A stretch of DNA of 64,000 bases from Planctomycetota bacterium (GTDB taxonomy: Bacteria; Planctomycetota; Planctomycetia; Pirellulales; Pirellulaceae): NCBI GenBank assembly GCA_026692845.1, contig JAPLNM010000089.1, positions 62,001-126,000 of the forward strand, read 5' to 3'. This document shows positions 44,305-58,100 of this stretch, in pieces (position 1 is the first letter of the stretch; every line of letters begins with the position of its first letter). The notes below the pieces were generated by a model. It saw only the letters and a list, made by a program, of their open reading frames with translations, was not told where the DNA came from and made no database searches. The position numbers were made by a program, and so were the translations under genes.

Positions 44305-45780
44305 TCAGTCGCCACGTTTTTTCTTGCGAAGGAGTTTATCGCGTTCTTTTTGGAGTTTTTCGCGTTCTTTCGGGGAGAGCCGTTTGCCGGTGCTTCCTTT
44401 GAGTTTCATTCCGCCCAAGGGATTCATGGGGTTGTCGGCCATCATTCCTCGCATTTGTTGGAGCATTTTCATTTTGTCTCCAACGGAGCCTTGGGTGGCC
44501 ATGAGCATCATGGGTTTGATCATTTCGAATTGCTTGATCAAGTCCGAGATTTGGCTCGGGTTCGCACCGCATCCTTTGGCGATTCGATTTCGGCGTGAGG
44601 CGTCGATGAGTTTTGGCTCTTTGCGTTCGGCGGCGGTCATCGAGTCGACGATCCCTGCCAGGCGGGACATTTCCCGTTCGCTGTCGGTATTTGCGAGCAT
44701 TTTGGACAGTTCGCCCATGCCTGGCATGAGGCTGAGCATTTTGGTCATCAGCCCGGGTTTCCGCATTTTCTGCATCATGTCGCGGAAGTCGGCCAGGGTG
44801 AAGATCCCTTTGGCCATCCGTTCTTCGAGGCTTTTGCGTTCTTTTTCGTCGATCATTCGGTGGGCTTCGCGGGCCACTTCGACGATATCGCCCATCGAGA
44901 GGATTCGGCTTGCCATGCCTTCGGGGCGGAACGGTTCGAGGGCGTCTAGGTGTTCGCCAGTACCGATGAATTTGATGGGAACGGAGGTCACGGCCTTGAC
45001 GCTGATGAGGGCACCGCCGCGCGCATCGCCGTCGAGTTTGGTCATGATCACGCCGTCGAGGCTCAGCGCGTCGTTGAAGGCCTTGGCGCTGTTGACTGCG
45101 TCTTGACCGGTCATTCCGTCGACGACCAGGAGGACTTGGGTCGGCTCGATGGCTCGGTCGATTTGCTTGAGCTGTTCCATCAATTCCGCATCGATAGCTA
45201 GTCGACCTGCGGTATCGAGGATCACGACATTGGCCCCGGCGACACGAGCCGCTTCGAGGCCTTCGCGGCAGACTTTGACGGGGTCATTTTCGCCGGGTTT
45301 GCTGAAAACGCCGACGCCTACTTGCTTTCCCAGGACGTGGAGTTGTTCGATCGCCGCAGGGCGTTGGAGGTCGGCTGCGATCAAAAAAGGCTTGAGTTTC
45401 TGCTCTTTGATCAGGACCGCGAGTTTCCCGCAGGTGGTGGTTTTTCCCGAACCTTGCAAACCGCACATCATGATCGTCGTCAACTCGCCCCGCTTGAGCG
45501 GCAGGCTGTTGTCGACGGGTCCGAGGAGCTTGACGAGTTCCTCGTAGACGATTTTAACGAATTCTTCGTCGGGTTTGAGGCTCAGCAGGACCCGGCGGCC
45601 TTCTGCAGCGGTTGCGACGTCTTTAACGAACGAACGGACAACGTCGATGCTGACATCCGCCTCGACCAAGGACCGCTCGACCATGGCGATCCCCTCCCGC
45701 ATATTCGCTTCGGTCAGCTTACCTTTACCTTGCAGGGTCTTAAAGGCGCTCAGTAGGCCATCTTGTAGGGACTGGAACAT
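44305..45780 (-). CDS. ffh: Signal recognition particle protein Ffh
   Basis: SRP54 homologue, GTPase that targets ribosome-nascent chains to the membrane with 4.5S RNA and FtsY. 491 residues from ATG 45780 (MFQSLQDGLLSAFKTLQG). The N domain precedes the GTPase: G1 at 107-114 (GLQGSGKT), VVILDTAGRLAIDAEL, TKLDGDARGGALISVKAVTSVPIKFIGTGEHLDALEPFRPEGMASRILSMGD. The C-terminal Met-rich M domain (MMQKMRKPGLMTKMLSLMPGM, KMLQQMRGMM) follows. 4.5S RNA is not in the window. It begins the ffh-rpsP-trmD minus-strand cluster. Confidence 0.95.
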   Translation of the reverse strand: MFQSLQDGLLSAFKTLQGKGKLTEANMREGIAMVERSLVEADVSIDVVRSFVKDVATAAEGRRVLLSLKPDEEFVKIVYEELVKLLGPVDNSLPLKRGELTTIMMCGLQGSGKTTTCGKLAVLIKEQKLKPFLIAADLQRPAAIEQLHVLGKQVGVGVFSKPGENDPVKVCREGLEAARVAGANVVILDTAGRLAIDAELMEQLKQIDRAIEPTQVLLVVDGMTGQDAVNSAKAFNDALSLDGVIMTKLDGDARGGALISVKAVTSVPIKFIGTGEHLDALEPFRPEGMASRILSMGDIVEVAREAHRMIDEKERKSLEERMAKGIFTLADFRDMMQKMRKPGLMTKMLSLMPGMGELSKMLANTDSEREMSRLAGIVDSMTAAERKEPKLIDASRRNRIAKGCGANPSQISDLIKQFEMIKPMMLMATQGSVGDKMKMLQQMRGMMADNPMNPLGGMKLKGSTGKRLSPKEREKLQKERDKLLRKKKRGD

Positions 45781-46193
45781 CGAAATTCCGCAATTTAATG
45801 GAAGAAAAGGATCGCTTGGACTCGGTTATAACCCGAATTAGGAATGATACGTAGAGTGGGGTTTCGGGCCTCGGTGGAGAAAATCCGCAGATTGCCCCTG
45901 ACCGCTAAACTCTCCTTGAAGGTCCCAAATTACCCTAGTTCGCGGTTTTGCCAACGGCGATCCGTGGAACTTTTGCAGTTTGGGAATCTCCAAGGAATCG
46001 CCTGTCATTGTAGCACCAACCCCGGCCGACGCCTCCGCAAATCGACGAAGTCTATCAACGACGTCGATTTAGGACAGCCAAGGCTTCAGGATGCCCAGTT
46101 TGCAATGGCCTGCGACGCGATTAGACTCAGGCACGGTCCGAAGGACCGATTTTTCGTTTTTCCCCAAGCTCAGGCTATGTACGAGGTTTCTCG
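45781..46193. other. Divergent intergenic region between ffh and the giant surface gene
   Basis: 413 bp with no gene of convincing quality. It must contain the ffh promoter and the promoter of the 15.5-kb gene, which starts at 46194. I see no clear inverted repeat, terminator or RNA motif. Confidence 0.4.
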
Positions 46194-49100
46194 ATGAAAA
46201 CCTTTGGTTTTGGAAGTGGATCTTCTTCAGGCAATGGCTCGCATCGCGATAAATTGCGAAAGAAGCAGTTGGTGCGCCGGTCGGTTTTGGAGTCGCTTGA
46301 GACTCGAAACTTGATGACCACCGGTCCACAACTTATAGGGGCCCAGCCCAACGAAGGCTCATTGATTGCCTTGGGGGCAAGCTCGACTCCGACCGTTTTG
46401 CACACGAGCCCTCGGGAGCTGGTCCTTCGTTTCAACGATGGGGCCGAACTCGATGCGAACACGCTTGGTGGTATTCAAATCAAACGGGCCGGTGCCGACG
46501 GTGTTCTCAGCGCCGCGTACCTGACGACCGACCTTGGAACCAACGGCCAAGCTGTCGTCGACTTCAGCGCCTCGCTGCCTGGCCAACAGGGAAACGGAAC
46601 GGAGATTTTCTTTACACGGTCCTCGCGCAGCGTCGGGCCTGTGGGCAAGCCTGTGAGCTATCCGATTCTGAGCGTCCAAGGCCAGCGCATCAGCATCGAT
46701 GTGAACATCGCGCCTGCTTTCAAAACCACAGCCAATGATTTGGTCAAAGCGATGAACGAGGACCCTGCGGTCTCGTCGTTGATCGTCACGACCTTGCTCC
46801 GCGGTTTCGGCACGACGGTCATCGCCGATACCGTCACGACCGGCCAAGTCCTTCCGCTCCTGGGCGCAGGCTCGGCCCGCGCATCGACGAATTTCAATTC
46901 GGGATTATCGAATCTCCAGGCGGAGTTCGTCTCGAGCGGCTCGGCTGCCGCCGCCAACGGTGTTCGGATCGAGTTTACCTCGCGCAGCTTCGACTCCCCG
47001 GCACCGCCGAATGTCATCGTCAACGGTTCGACCGTTCGAATCGAACTCAACAGCAACCCCAGGGCTTTGACAACCGTCGGCGAAGTGATCGATGCGGTTA
47101 ACGCATCGGTCGAAGCCCAGCGATTGGTCGTCGCAAGACTCGTCAGCGGCGATCGTCTGACCCGAATCGGTGGCAACCCAACGACCTATTCGCCTCTGAA
47201 TCTCGTCGGCGGTGATGATCAGTTGATCACCCCTGCCTACATCGCCTTGGGTGACACCAAGCGAGAAGTCATCATTCGATTTGCAGAAGCACTTCCCGAT
47301 GACGCCTATTTGATCGATATCTTCGGTACTGGTCCGTTTGCTCTTCGAAATGTCGATGGCTTTGCATTCAATGGCGGAGTTTCCCGAAGCGTTCGTTTCG
47401 ATTTGGATCTCGGTCCAACGATCCAAGCCGTTGTGCCGCAACCGGTGATCACCACGGGTACGACCAAGCAGCAACTGCGAAACGTCGTTTACGTGTACTT
47501 CAACGGCGACAAGCTCGACTCGGTCGAAGCGGTCAAGCCGATTTACTATCAACTGGTCTACACCAAAAACACGCTCAACGGCGGCGACGACATCACGTTC
47601 CGGCCCATCGGCGTGAACTACGATGCGAACCTCAACCGCGTCGCCTTGACCTTCGAACGCAACCTCGATGCTTTGGTCGATCCGGCCAACCCGGCTGCGG
47701 GGCCTTTGGCATTGGCGTCGTTGCGCCTGCGGATTGGAAATGACAATTCCGCCAATAACACCACCGTAACGAGCATTGCTCCTGCATCCGATCCAGGTAG
47801 CCGTTTCTCGACGGCCATGGACCTCGGTGGAGGATGGCTGGCCGGTTCAGGAGCCAAGGCGGCGATCGTAAGCTCCGAGATCAAGAACGCGAATCCCTAC
47901 AAGCTCGATTTCCCGGGATCCAACAGCGAGTTGGGAAACCGCGACAACCGTTATCAACACCACGTGACCCGTTCGGATTCCGACGGGATCGAGGTGGTCT
48001 ATTACAACTTTGCTTCCCAATTGGGAACCGCCAACGCCAGCGTGCAGCTCAACGCGATTACCGACATTCAAAAGACGATGGCGCGTCAAGTCGTCACGCT
48101 CTATGAGAAGTATATCGGTGTAAGATTCGTCGAGAGCGATAACAAAGGCTTCACCATCGGCGTCGGGGACATGCAAGTCATCAATCCGTTGACGGCCTTG
48201 ACCCCGGTGGCTGCCAACCAGCCTGGCGATAATATCACGTACGCCGCAGGCCCCTTGTTGGCCAATGCGAGCCAATCGGCCGTGGTCATCGACAGCCAGG
48301 AGTTCAACACCGCCGACGACAACCTTTTCGGTTCGGAACTATTCCGCTCGTTCATGCGAGGCATCGGCGTGCTGCTCGGTTTGGGCAATGCCGACGAGCT
48401 GCCTCAGTCGACGGTCCAGAACAGCAATCCGATTACCGATCCGAATGTCGAGAACGTTTTTCCAGGCAACGCAGATGTGACCCACGGTCAGTACATCTTC
48501 CGACCCGAGGGCAAGGACATCGACCTGTACCGTTTCGTGGTCCCGGCTTCCGGAGGGTCGATTTCCCTCCAGGTGATCGCCGAGCGTCAATCGAACTCGA
48601 GTTTGCTCGACGCGAGCCTTCGACTCTACCGAAATGAGGGGAGCGCAAGCCAACCGAAATGGGTTGAGCTGGCGGCCAACGAAGATTACTTTAGCCAAGA
48701 CCCACGCGTGAGTCTGGACTTTGTCAAGCCTGGCGAGTATGTCGTCGGGGTCAGTGCCAAGGGGAATGCCAACTATGATCCGACCATCGATGACTCGGGT
48801 TTGGGCGGGCGTTCGGAAGGCAAGTACGATTTGCGGATCGACTTTGCGCCACCCGCAGCATCGACGTTGACCGATGCGGACTCCGATCCGACCCAGATCG
48901 ATGGAGATGGGGACGGCAAGCCAGGCGGAGTGTTTAGTTATTGGTTTGTGCCTACTCGGCCAGATCGTTCGACCACGGCCACGACCGATCGCAGTTCCTA
49001 CACGATTTGGGTGGATAAGACCGCCGCTGCCAATGGAAACGGCACCCTTGCGCTGCCTTACAACACCATTTCGCGAGCTTTGACCGAAGCGACAACGGTG

Positions 49101-52100
49101 AGCAATGCCGATGCCTCTGGCACGCGCGCCATCACGGTTCGTATCTTGGGCAACACCTCGAGTCGAGCGTATGAAATCGGATTCAATCGACTAGGCCAAG
49201 CCTTGGCCGACGGTACGACATTTGACGTTCCGAAGAACGTCAATGTGATGATCGACGCTGGGGCGATTATCAAGATGGGGCGATCGCGAGTCAGCGTCGG
49301 TAGTTCGACCGTGTCGGTCAATCGCAGCGGAGGTACATTGCAGTTGTTGGGGATCCCTCAGAGCAATGTCATTGTCACCTCGATCCACGATACGACCGGC
49401 ATCGGTGTCAATCCCGATAGGACTCCACCGGCCCCGTCACCAGGTGACTGGGGTGGTCTGGATTTCCGCAACCGCATCGATGGAAGCGACGAGACCCGCA
49501 CAGATAAAGAACGCGCAGGCCTGTTCCTCAACGCCCTGTACCATGCGGACGTTCGATTTGGTGGAGGCCAAGTCATCGTCGATGGCTTGTCGCAAGTCAT
49601 CACGCCGATCAATATCATCGATTCGCGGCCGACGATCGCCAACAGTCTCATCACACGCAGTGCCGACGCGGCCATCAGCGCAACGCCGAACAGTTTCCGA
49701 GAAGACGATTTCCGCGATCCCAAGAGCCAAGCCGCCGGTCTGTTCATTCCAGACTACGATCGGGTTGGACCCGACATCCATGGCAACCGCGTGGTCAACA
49801 ATACGATCAACGGGATGTTCATCAAGACCCGCACGGGGGCCTCGCAGACGCTCGAGACAATCACCACAGCGGCCCGATTCGATGACATCGATATGCCCCA
49901 TATTTTGGGGGAAAACTTAGTTGTTGCCGGAACCCCAGGGGGTGGAGTGTTGGATGTCGCCTCTCCGCCGACGACCGTCGTTACGATTGTGCGATCCAGT
50001 TCGGGCAGCTTGCCCGTCGGTACGTACAACTACAAGTTGGTTTATGTCGATGCCAGCGGCAACGAGAGTCTAGCTTCGATTCCTACGGCATCGCTCAGCG
50101 TGGTCGCAAACAGTTCGATCACTCTTTCGAATCTCCCCCCAGTCAGCAGCAACCTGCCCTACGTAGGACGTCGGATCTATCGCAGTGACGCAAACGGCGG
50201 TGGGACTTATCGATTTGTAGCGCAGATCAATGCGATCAGCACAACGTTTGTCGACAATGGGTCGGTATCGGGCAACGCCTTGGTGGAATTGCCTGCCAAG
50301 ATCCGTTCGCGCCTCGATGCGAGTTTGGTGATGGATCCTGGGATGATCATCAAGAACCGTGGATCTCGTATTGAGGTTCGCGACGGTGCGAATTTGGTTG
50401 CTGAAGGAACCGTCGGCTTGCCGGTGATCATGACCAGTATCAACGATATCCGATACGGATTCGGGGGGACGTTTGACACGGCGGGCAACAAGGGGGCCAC
50501 GGCGGCCTCACCGGGCGATTGGGGCGGAGTCTTCGTAGGCCATGGCAGCGAAGCATCGATGGACTACAACCGTGTTTCCTATGGGGGTGGAACGACCCGT
50601 ATCGAAGGAAACTTTGCCTCGTTCAACGCGATTGAGGTTCACCAAGCCGAATTCCGTCTTGCGAATTCGCTTGTCGAGTTCAATGCAGCAGGAAACGAAG
50701 CCAACACGACCGATCCGGATCGGCTCGGTCGCGGCACGAACGATGCGTCGGCGATTTTTGTTCGAGGTGCCCAACCGCAGATTCTCAACAACCGAATCAG
50801 CGACAATGCGGGCCCTGCGATCAGCATCGACGTCAACTCGTTGACTCAACAAAATGTCGACGACTCGGGACGTCAAACCGGCGAGTTGGGATCCACCGGG
50901 GAATACTTGGCCAACCAAGGAGCCTTGGTCCGAGGCAATCGCCTGTCTCGAAACGGCACCAACGGCATGTTGGTTCGTGGACAAGAACTTACCTCGCAAG
51001 CGGTTTTGGATGACACCGACATCGTGCATGTTGTATCCAGCACGATCACATCGGACAATTTGCACACCTACGGTGGTTTGCAACTCAAGAGCGATGCAAA
51101 CCAAAGTCTGGTCGTCAAGTTCGGCGGCGGTTCGACGCTGGCGGGACTCAATGCTACCGGAACGCCCCTAGATCATCCCAACCGCATCGGTGGCAGCATT
51201 CAGATCCTCGGTCAACCAGGCTTTCCGGTGATTCTAACCTCCATCGGCGATGATTCCGTCGGTGCAGGGTTCGGAGTCGACGGCCGACCTGCCTTTGACA
51301 CCGACAACAACGGAAGCAATTCGACTTCGGGTGAAATCGTCTTGCCGTTCGGACCGGAAGTCGACCGCGGCACGCTCATCGATAACGACGTCGATATCAA
51401 CCGCCCAGGCTTTTTCTCCTACGAGCCAAACGCCGGTGGAGAAGGTAGTTTTGCAACGCGAGGAGGGATCACCGCCCAAGGCAACACGCAGTTGTTCATC
51501 GACCAATCGGTCATCTTCGCATTCAACAACTACGTGGATGTGGGTGGAGATGGAAATGCGATTCGACTTTCCGCCACCACGATCACCCAGCCACCGACGC
51601 TGGTTTCACCCGACGTGGTTATCAGTCGCGGTACGTTCCCTGGCAACAACAATGCGACGGTCCGCTGGACGATTGAGTCGAGATTCAAAAACGGCGTTGC
51701 GAAACTTTTCAACACGCTGACGCTCGATAGCGATTCGCCACTTGGGAACATTCGGTTTATCAACTACCTCGATGAAGACATTCTCTCGCCGAGCGACGAC
51801 TTCTTGTACTTGACCGGCACCCCTGGCAATCCGGATTTCCGAGCTTACACGATCGATAATTCAGAACGTGTTGGGTTTTCCCACGGGGGCGTTTATAGCC
51901 CGGGTATCGATTTGGTCAACGCGACGTACCTTGGGTTCGCGGCCGACGAATACCGTGATTTGGCCAATATCATCGAAGGAGCTGGCACAACCTACACGCC
52001 GGCTGGGAACATCGACCTGACGGATTTGCCACCGATCACCGATCCGGTACTAGGACAAATCTACGGTCTTGCCGACGTCACGACGGCCTTAGCATGGCAA

Positions 52101-55100
52101 GTCAGCGCCACGGCCAATACTTCGCGGATGACGAGTTTCTTGGAGTTGGTCCCGACGAGCATTACCTCGATCGCTTCTCCTGGATCTTGGGCAGGGGTTT
52201 CGATGCAGACGTATTCGAACGACCGGAATGCCGGCGTACTTCCCGAGCGGGAATCGTCGCTTGCCAACGCACCTGGAGCCAACGATGATCCAACTAAGGC
52301 TCAGTATTTAGGGCAGTTGGCCGGTTCGATCAGCAGTGGGGATGAGAACACACGTTTAGGATTTGAGATCCAAGGTGCGATCAACAAACCATCGGATGTG
52401 GATGTCTATAGCTTCAATGCCTTTGGGGGCACCGAGGTTTGGCTCGACATTGACAAGACCGCTGCAAATCTCGACACGGTCGTCGAGCTGATTTCTGCTG
52501 ACGGGGAGATCTTGGCACTCTCGGACAATTCGTATCTCGAAGAGACCGATGGGGCGAACAATCCGCTTTACAGCGCCTTGCCAGGCAATGCGGTCCAATC
52601 GCTCAGGAAAAGTTCGCCGACGATCTACCCTCAATCGTCCCGAGGTGAGCCTCGCGACGACTACAGCACCAATGCTAAAGATGCCGGGCTTCGAGTCGTT
52701 CTGCCCGGACAAAGCGGCCAAGCTTCTCTCTACCATATAAGGGTTCGCTCGAGCAACCAATTGAATGGCCAAGCTGCCAACACGCCTGCATTGAGCGATC
52801 CTGCTTCGGTCGGCCAGGGGCTTTCGCGGGGTGCGTACCAGTTGCAGGTCCGCCTCGGTGAGAATCAGGAGTTTCCAGGAACCTCGGTGGCCTATGCGGA
52901 CATTCGATTTGCCTCGACAGGCTTGACCCTCAGAGGGGTACCACGTCACTCACCGTTGGTCGGAGAGACAGCAGAAATCAACAGCGGGAACAACAACACG
53001 TTTGTGACCGCCCAAGAGCTTGGCAATATCCTAACGACCGATCGCAAGACAATTTCGCTTGCTGGCAACATCGATTCGGCTACCGATGTCGATTGGTTTA
53101 CCTTCACGATCGATTACACGCAGTTGGTCACTCCGCTTGCGGAATACCTCTCGACGATTTTCGACTTGGACTACGCCGACGGAATTGGCCGAGCGGATCT
53201 TTCGATGTACTTGTTTGCACCCACGGCCGATGGCTCGAACGCTTCGTTGGTTCGAGTAGGGCTCAATAGCAACATTCTCGACGATCGCCATTCGCCCGTT
53301 TCCCAGGCGACGAATACGGACCTAGGTCGCGGTTCGACTGGAACCCTGGATCCGTACATCGGACCCGTGGAATTACCCGCTGGCCGATATTACCTGGCAG
53401 TGACGAATCGTACCCAAGTTCCCACGGTCTTGGCCAACCGATTGAGCAACTCGCTCGGCGCCTCGAACTTGCGCATTTTGCCAGTATCGAGCGGAAGGTT
53501 CATCGTCGAAGACCGAGTCGGTGGCGATCAACTCAGTTCGACCGTTCCACCGATTACGCCGACCTTCTTGGACATGCAATCGAGGATCGAATACAGCTTG
53601 GGCGATGTTCCGCTGTACGTCAGTGCCGCATCGGCATTGGGAACCCAGTATTACATCGCCAATTCCTTCACCGGGCAGCTCCCGAACGATGTGGGCATCG
53701 CTCCTCAGTTTATGAAGGACACGTTCATTCGGCCCAATGGAGATTTGCGTGGGTTCCAAACCCCGAGCAACGATTTGTTCAATTACGTGTTGGTAGACCC
53801 GGGGAGCGCTGCGACGCGTGTTCAAGGAGCGTTTAACTTCACCGTTCGAGGTCTAGATACCGCAGGCGAATTGTCCGATACAGCGGGCCGATTCGACTCG
53901 GAAGCTTACACGGTTATGGATATCCGCGATCAGACGGGTAGCGAAGCCGAATTCGGATTCTTGGTTGCCAATCGTAACCGGACGGCTAACTTCGCAACGG
54001 CCAACCGTGGCGTGAGTTACTTTGACAACGTCCTATATCGATTCGATCCGAACACCGGGGCTGGTATCAGCGCTCCGGCACTCGACAACCAGTTCAACAT
54101 TCCGATCAACCAAGCTCCGGACTTGATCCTCGGAGCCGGAACCGATATCACCGAACGGGGTTTTATTCAAACCAATGCGGCCGCAGGCGCAACATCGACG
54201 GCTTTTGCCGTGACCGAAGCGACCGAGACGATCGCCAACTCGGTCCGGTCGTTGATCAACGACGGAGACACCGTGACGCTCCGCTTGTCGACCAACCAGA
54301 ACGTGACCATCGAGTTCAACGCTGGTCCTGAATTGCGATTGAACCTCGATCCGGTCAATTTTCCAAACCGAGTTCTCCGAGATGGGGACCAATTCACAAT
54401 CGACGGGGTGATTTATCAAATCACCACCGGGGTTACTCCAGTTCCGACACCGGGTGTGCGAACGGTCTTCTATCAGACCAGCATGAACAATGCCCAGTTT
54501 GCACGGGCTGTTTCCGATGCGGTACCCTTGGGTATCGAAGTTGGCTTTGAAGGCAACCGACTCAACTTTGCTGGGGCACTGGTAGGCAACTTCGCTACGT
54601 TGGTCAATCGTGGAGTCGCGGTCGATCAGCAAACCAATGGCACGATCGGTAGCGGGCGCATCGGCGTGAACTTTTTGGCTAGCGATACGGCTGCCGTGAT
54701 CGCAACGAGAGTGGTCCAAGCGATCAACACTTCGGGCTTCCCAGGACTCTCGGCCGTCGAGAGCGGGATCAATCGCAACGAAGTGACGGTCCTTGGTGCG
54801 ACGGTGACCTCGACGACCGGTTCCTCTCGCCGCATCGGTATCGCCCCTGGTGGCTTTGTCCGGGGTGTCGCAGGGATCGATGGAAACCTCTATGCGGTCA
54901 GCGACGCGGGCGGATTGTTCCGCGTCTCTCGCGGTGAGCTCTTTAGCAATCGCCCTGGCGCGATCGGAACCTATGTCGCTTCGTCGTACCAGTTGACCGG
55001 CTTGCAATTTACAGGACTCAGCGCAGGTCCACGCAACGTCGCCAACGGCGCTTACTCCAATTTGCTCTTTGGATCGACCGTCGGTGGCCGGATCTACGCA

Positions 55101-58100
55101 TTTGACACCAACGGTATCTTGCAACCGGTCTTTGCTAACGGATCGACCTTTGTCGACACGGGCAGTGCCGGTTTCGATGGATTGGCCTTCTCGAACCTCG
55201 ATTACAACTTGTGGCACCAAAGCACTCGGCGATCGGCCAACGCAGGCCATGGGATCTCCGCAGATATCGAGGGGAACACCTCAGGATTGGGTGGAACGAG
55301 TTGGTACTTTGGTTATGAAGATCTCGGGCACAGCAACACGAACTTCAACACCGGAACGAATCCACTGGCCCAACCGCGTGCCTTTGGCGAGGCGCTCGAG
55401 AATACGTACAACTTCCCCGGTGGAGCCACCGGGGTGATGGAGAGCAAGCCGTTTTCGCTGGCGAATCTGACAGCAGCCGACTTGCCGACCCTCTACTTTA
55501 GCTACTTCTTGGCCTCCGAGGATGCGGCCTCGAGCCTCGTCAACAACACGTTCAACCCGATGCGGGATTCGTTCCGGGTCTATGCCGCAGGCGACGACAA
55601 TGCGTGGGTCCAATTGGCGACGAACAACGCTTCGGAAACCCCGATCGAAACGTTGGTCGATAATGTGCCTAGCCCGGTGGGGCCAAACTCTCTGCCCGGA
55701 CAAGCCGTAGCTCCTCCAGGAACGTCGTGGCGACAAGCCCGAGTTTCTCTGGCTCAGTTAGCCGGTGAGGCTCAGGTGCGGTTGCGATTCGAGTTCAGCA
55801 CCGCCGGTGGCCTAGGCTTCAACAGCTTCGGGAGCCGAGGTCCTGAGTTGCGAACCATATCGGCGAGCGAACTGCGAGATGGACAGACGTTCAGCATCGG
55901 TGGCAGGACCTTTGAAATTGAAATGGGAGCGACGTTGGTCTTCCCGTCCGGAGTCGGGATCCGCTCCGGCGAGACCATCTCGCTACGAGGAACGACGTTT
56001 GTGTTCTGGGATGGTACCGGCACGGCTCCTAGCGGAAACGTAATCAGTTACTCCACGAGCGATTCACCATCGCAGGTTGCCCAGAAAGTGCTCGCGGCTC
56101 TCAATGTTGCGACCTATGTGCCCAAGGCTTTGACGGCAAATGTTTTGGAACCGCAAGCCCGTTCGGAAGTCTTCCGCACGGCTCTTAAGACTTCCATTGT
56201 GGCTGGTGAACTGACCCAATGGACTGCGACCGGAGCAATCGGGGATTTCGTTCTGCAACCGGGCGAACAACCCGATGCGGTCCGTGCCGATGTGGACATG
56301 ATTGAATTCCAAGCCGACGAAGGGACCACGATCGACCTTGCGGTCTCGGCAAGCCTCGTCGGCTCGCCTCTGAATCCGCGAGTCCGACTTTTTGATTCCT
56401 TAGGAAACGAACTGGCCCGAGCATCGACTGCCACCCAGTTTGACGTGGCGCTAACGCACACGTTCGCCAAGTCCGGAACTTACTACTTTGGCATCAGCAA
56501 TTCTGGTATCAACGAGTACAGCCCGCTGCTGGCAAGCGGCAGGACTTCCTCTGGTCCCACAGGCCAGTACCAAGTGACCTTAGATATCTCGCCTCGGTTC
56601 AATCCAAGCCTTGATGGAAACCGATTGCAACTCGACGGCATCAGCGATTTGGTCGTCGGTCCAAACTCCAACATTCGAACCGACGGAGCATATCGATCCG
56701 CCAACGGCTCGAACATATCGGTAAACATTCTGCAAAACATGACGGCCGACGAAGTCGCAGCGGTCGTTGCGCGAGCCTTTGAGGAGAATCTCGCCCCAGG
56801 TCTCGATGCTTATGCATCTTTCCGCCGCAACACCAACGCAATCGACCTGACGGGTGTAACGGTAGGCGATGCCGGTCCGTTTACCGTCAATGGCCGTCGC
56901 GATGGAGATGAGTTCTCCGAGTATGTTCTGGGGCGATTGCACCCTGCAACCCGTTCGCAGAACAATAACTTCGAAGGGCTATATCTCGATGACTTCATCA
57001 TCGGTCTTGCTGAAAGAGGAGAGTCGGTTTCCAACGCTCCACCCGATACGACCTTTACGACTGTCCCGGGCAGCGGAAGCGAGATCCTCGTTGGGCCCTA
57101 TCAAGTCGAGATACGCGGAGGTTCGGAATACGGTCAGCCGCTTTCGACGCGTACGACCAATAACGGCGGCAACAACAATAACAATCCGAACAACTTGAGC
57201 GTCAATGAAAGTATTCGCTTGACGCAAGCTTTCGATCCAAATCAAGCCCTCAGCGGTGCCGTCGAGCTGCGATTCAACGGCGCGTCGAGCATCTCCGACG
57301 CAGAGACGATCACTGTGAGCGATGGCAACAACACCATCACCTTCGAGTTCGATGACATTTCGATACCAAGCGGCCAAGCTGGTAGCGGAGTGCGTCCGGG
57401 CAATTTCCCGATCCCCTTCGATCCAATCGCAGGGGAATCGCCAGAAACCATCGCAGCTCGTTTCCGAGATGCTGTGAATTCGCCAGGAGTACAAAGCGTC
57501 CTAAAGACCAGTGCACTTGGAGTCGATGGCAGCACCAGCGGAGAGAACACCCGCGATCTGTTCTTGCTAGGGTCCGTCACGGTAACCGTTGGACCATCGG
57601 TAGGTTACCTCGTTACGCGGAGCCCTCAGGTTCGATTCAAGGATTCCACGAGTCTCTCCGATGGGCTGTCGTTTACGATCACCGACGGAAACAACACGGT
57701 CCGATTGGAGTTCAACGATTCGACCCTCCTGCCGATCGATCCTGGATTTGGCGTAAGCCAAGGCAGCGTTGAGATTCCTTTCGATCCGAACGTATCGCTC
57801 ACGAGTGTACAGGTCGCAGCGTTGGTTCTGAGTGTGATCAACTCGCCGGCTGTTCAATCCCAGATCCGCGTGGTGGCTTTCCCTGTTTCGGGTCTTGGTG
57901 GACAACCCTCGGATTCGATCTTGATCTCCGGGGCCGCTGGGGTTTCGATCCCATCGGCAGTCGGGAATGTATTGACGACGAACCTCGAAGGGGACCGCAA
58001 TACACCGCGAGACCAGGGCCAAGTGCTCATAGAAAACTCACGCATCTCGTTCTCCTCGGGCTTCGGTGTCGTCATGACGGCCGATGCTCGCGATCCAATT

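Noticed and set aside
54033-55250. Minus-strand frame of 405 aa inside the giant gene
   Set aside because: Shadow of the surface-protein frame; Arg/Asp/Val-rich with no motif.
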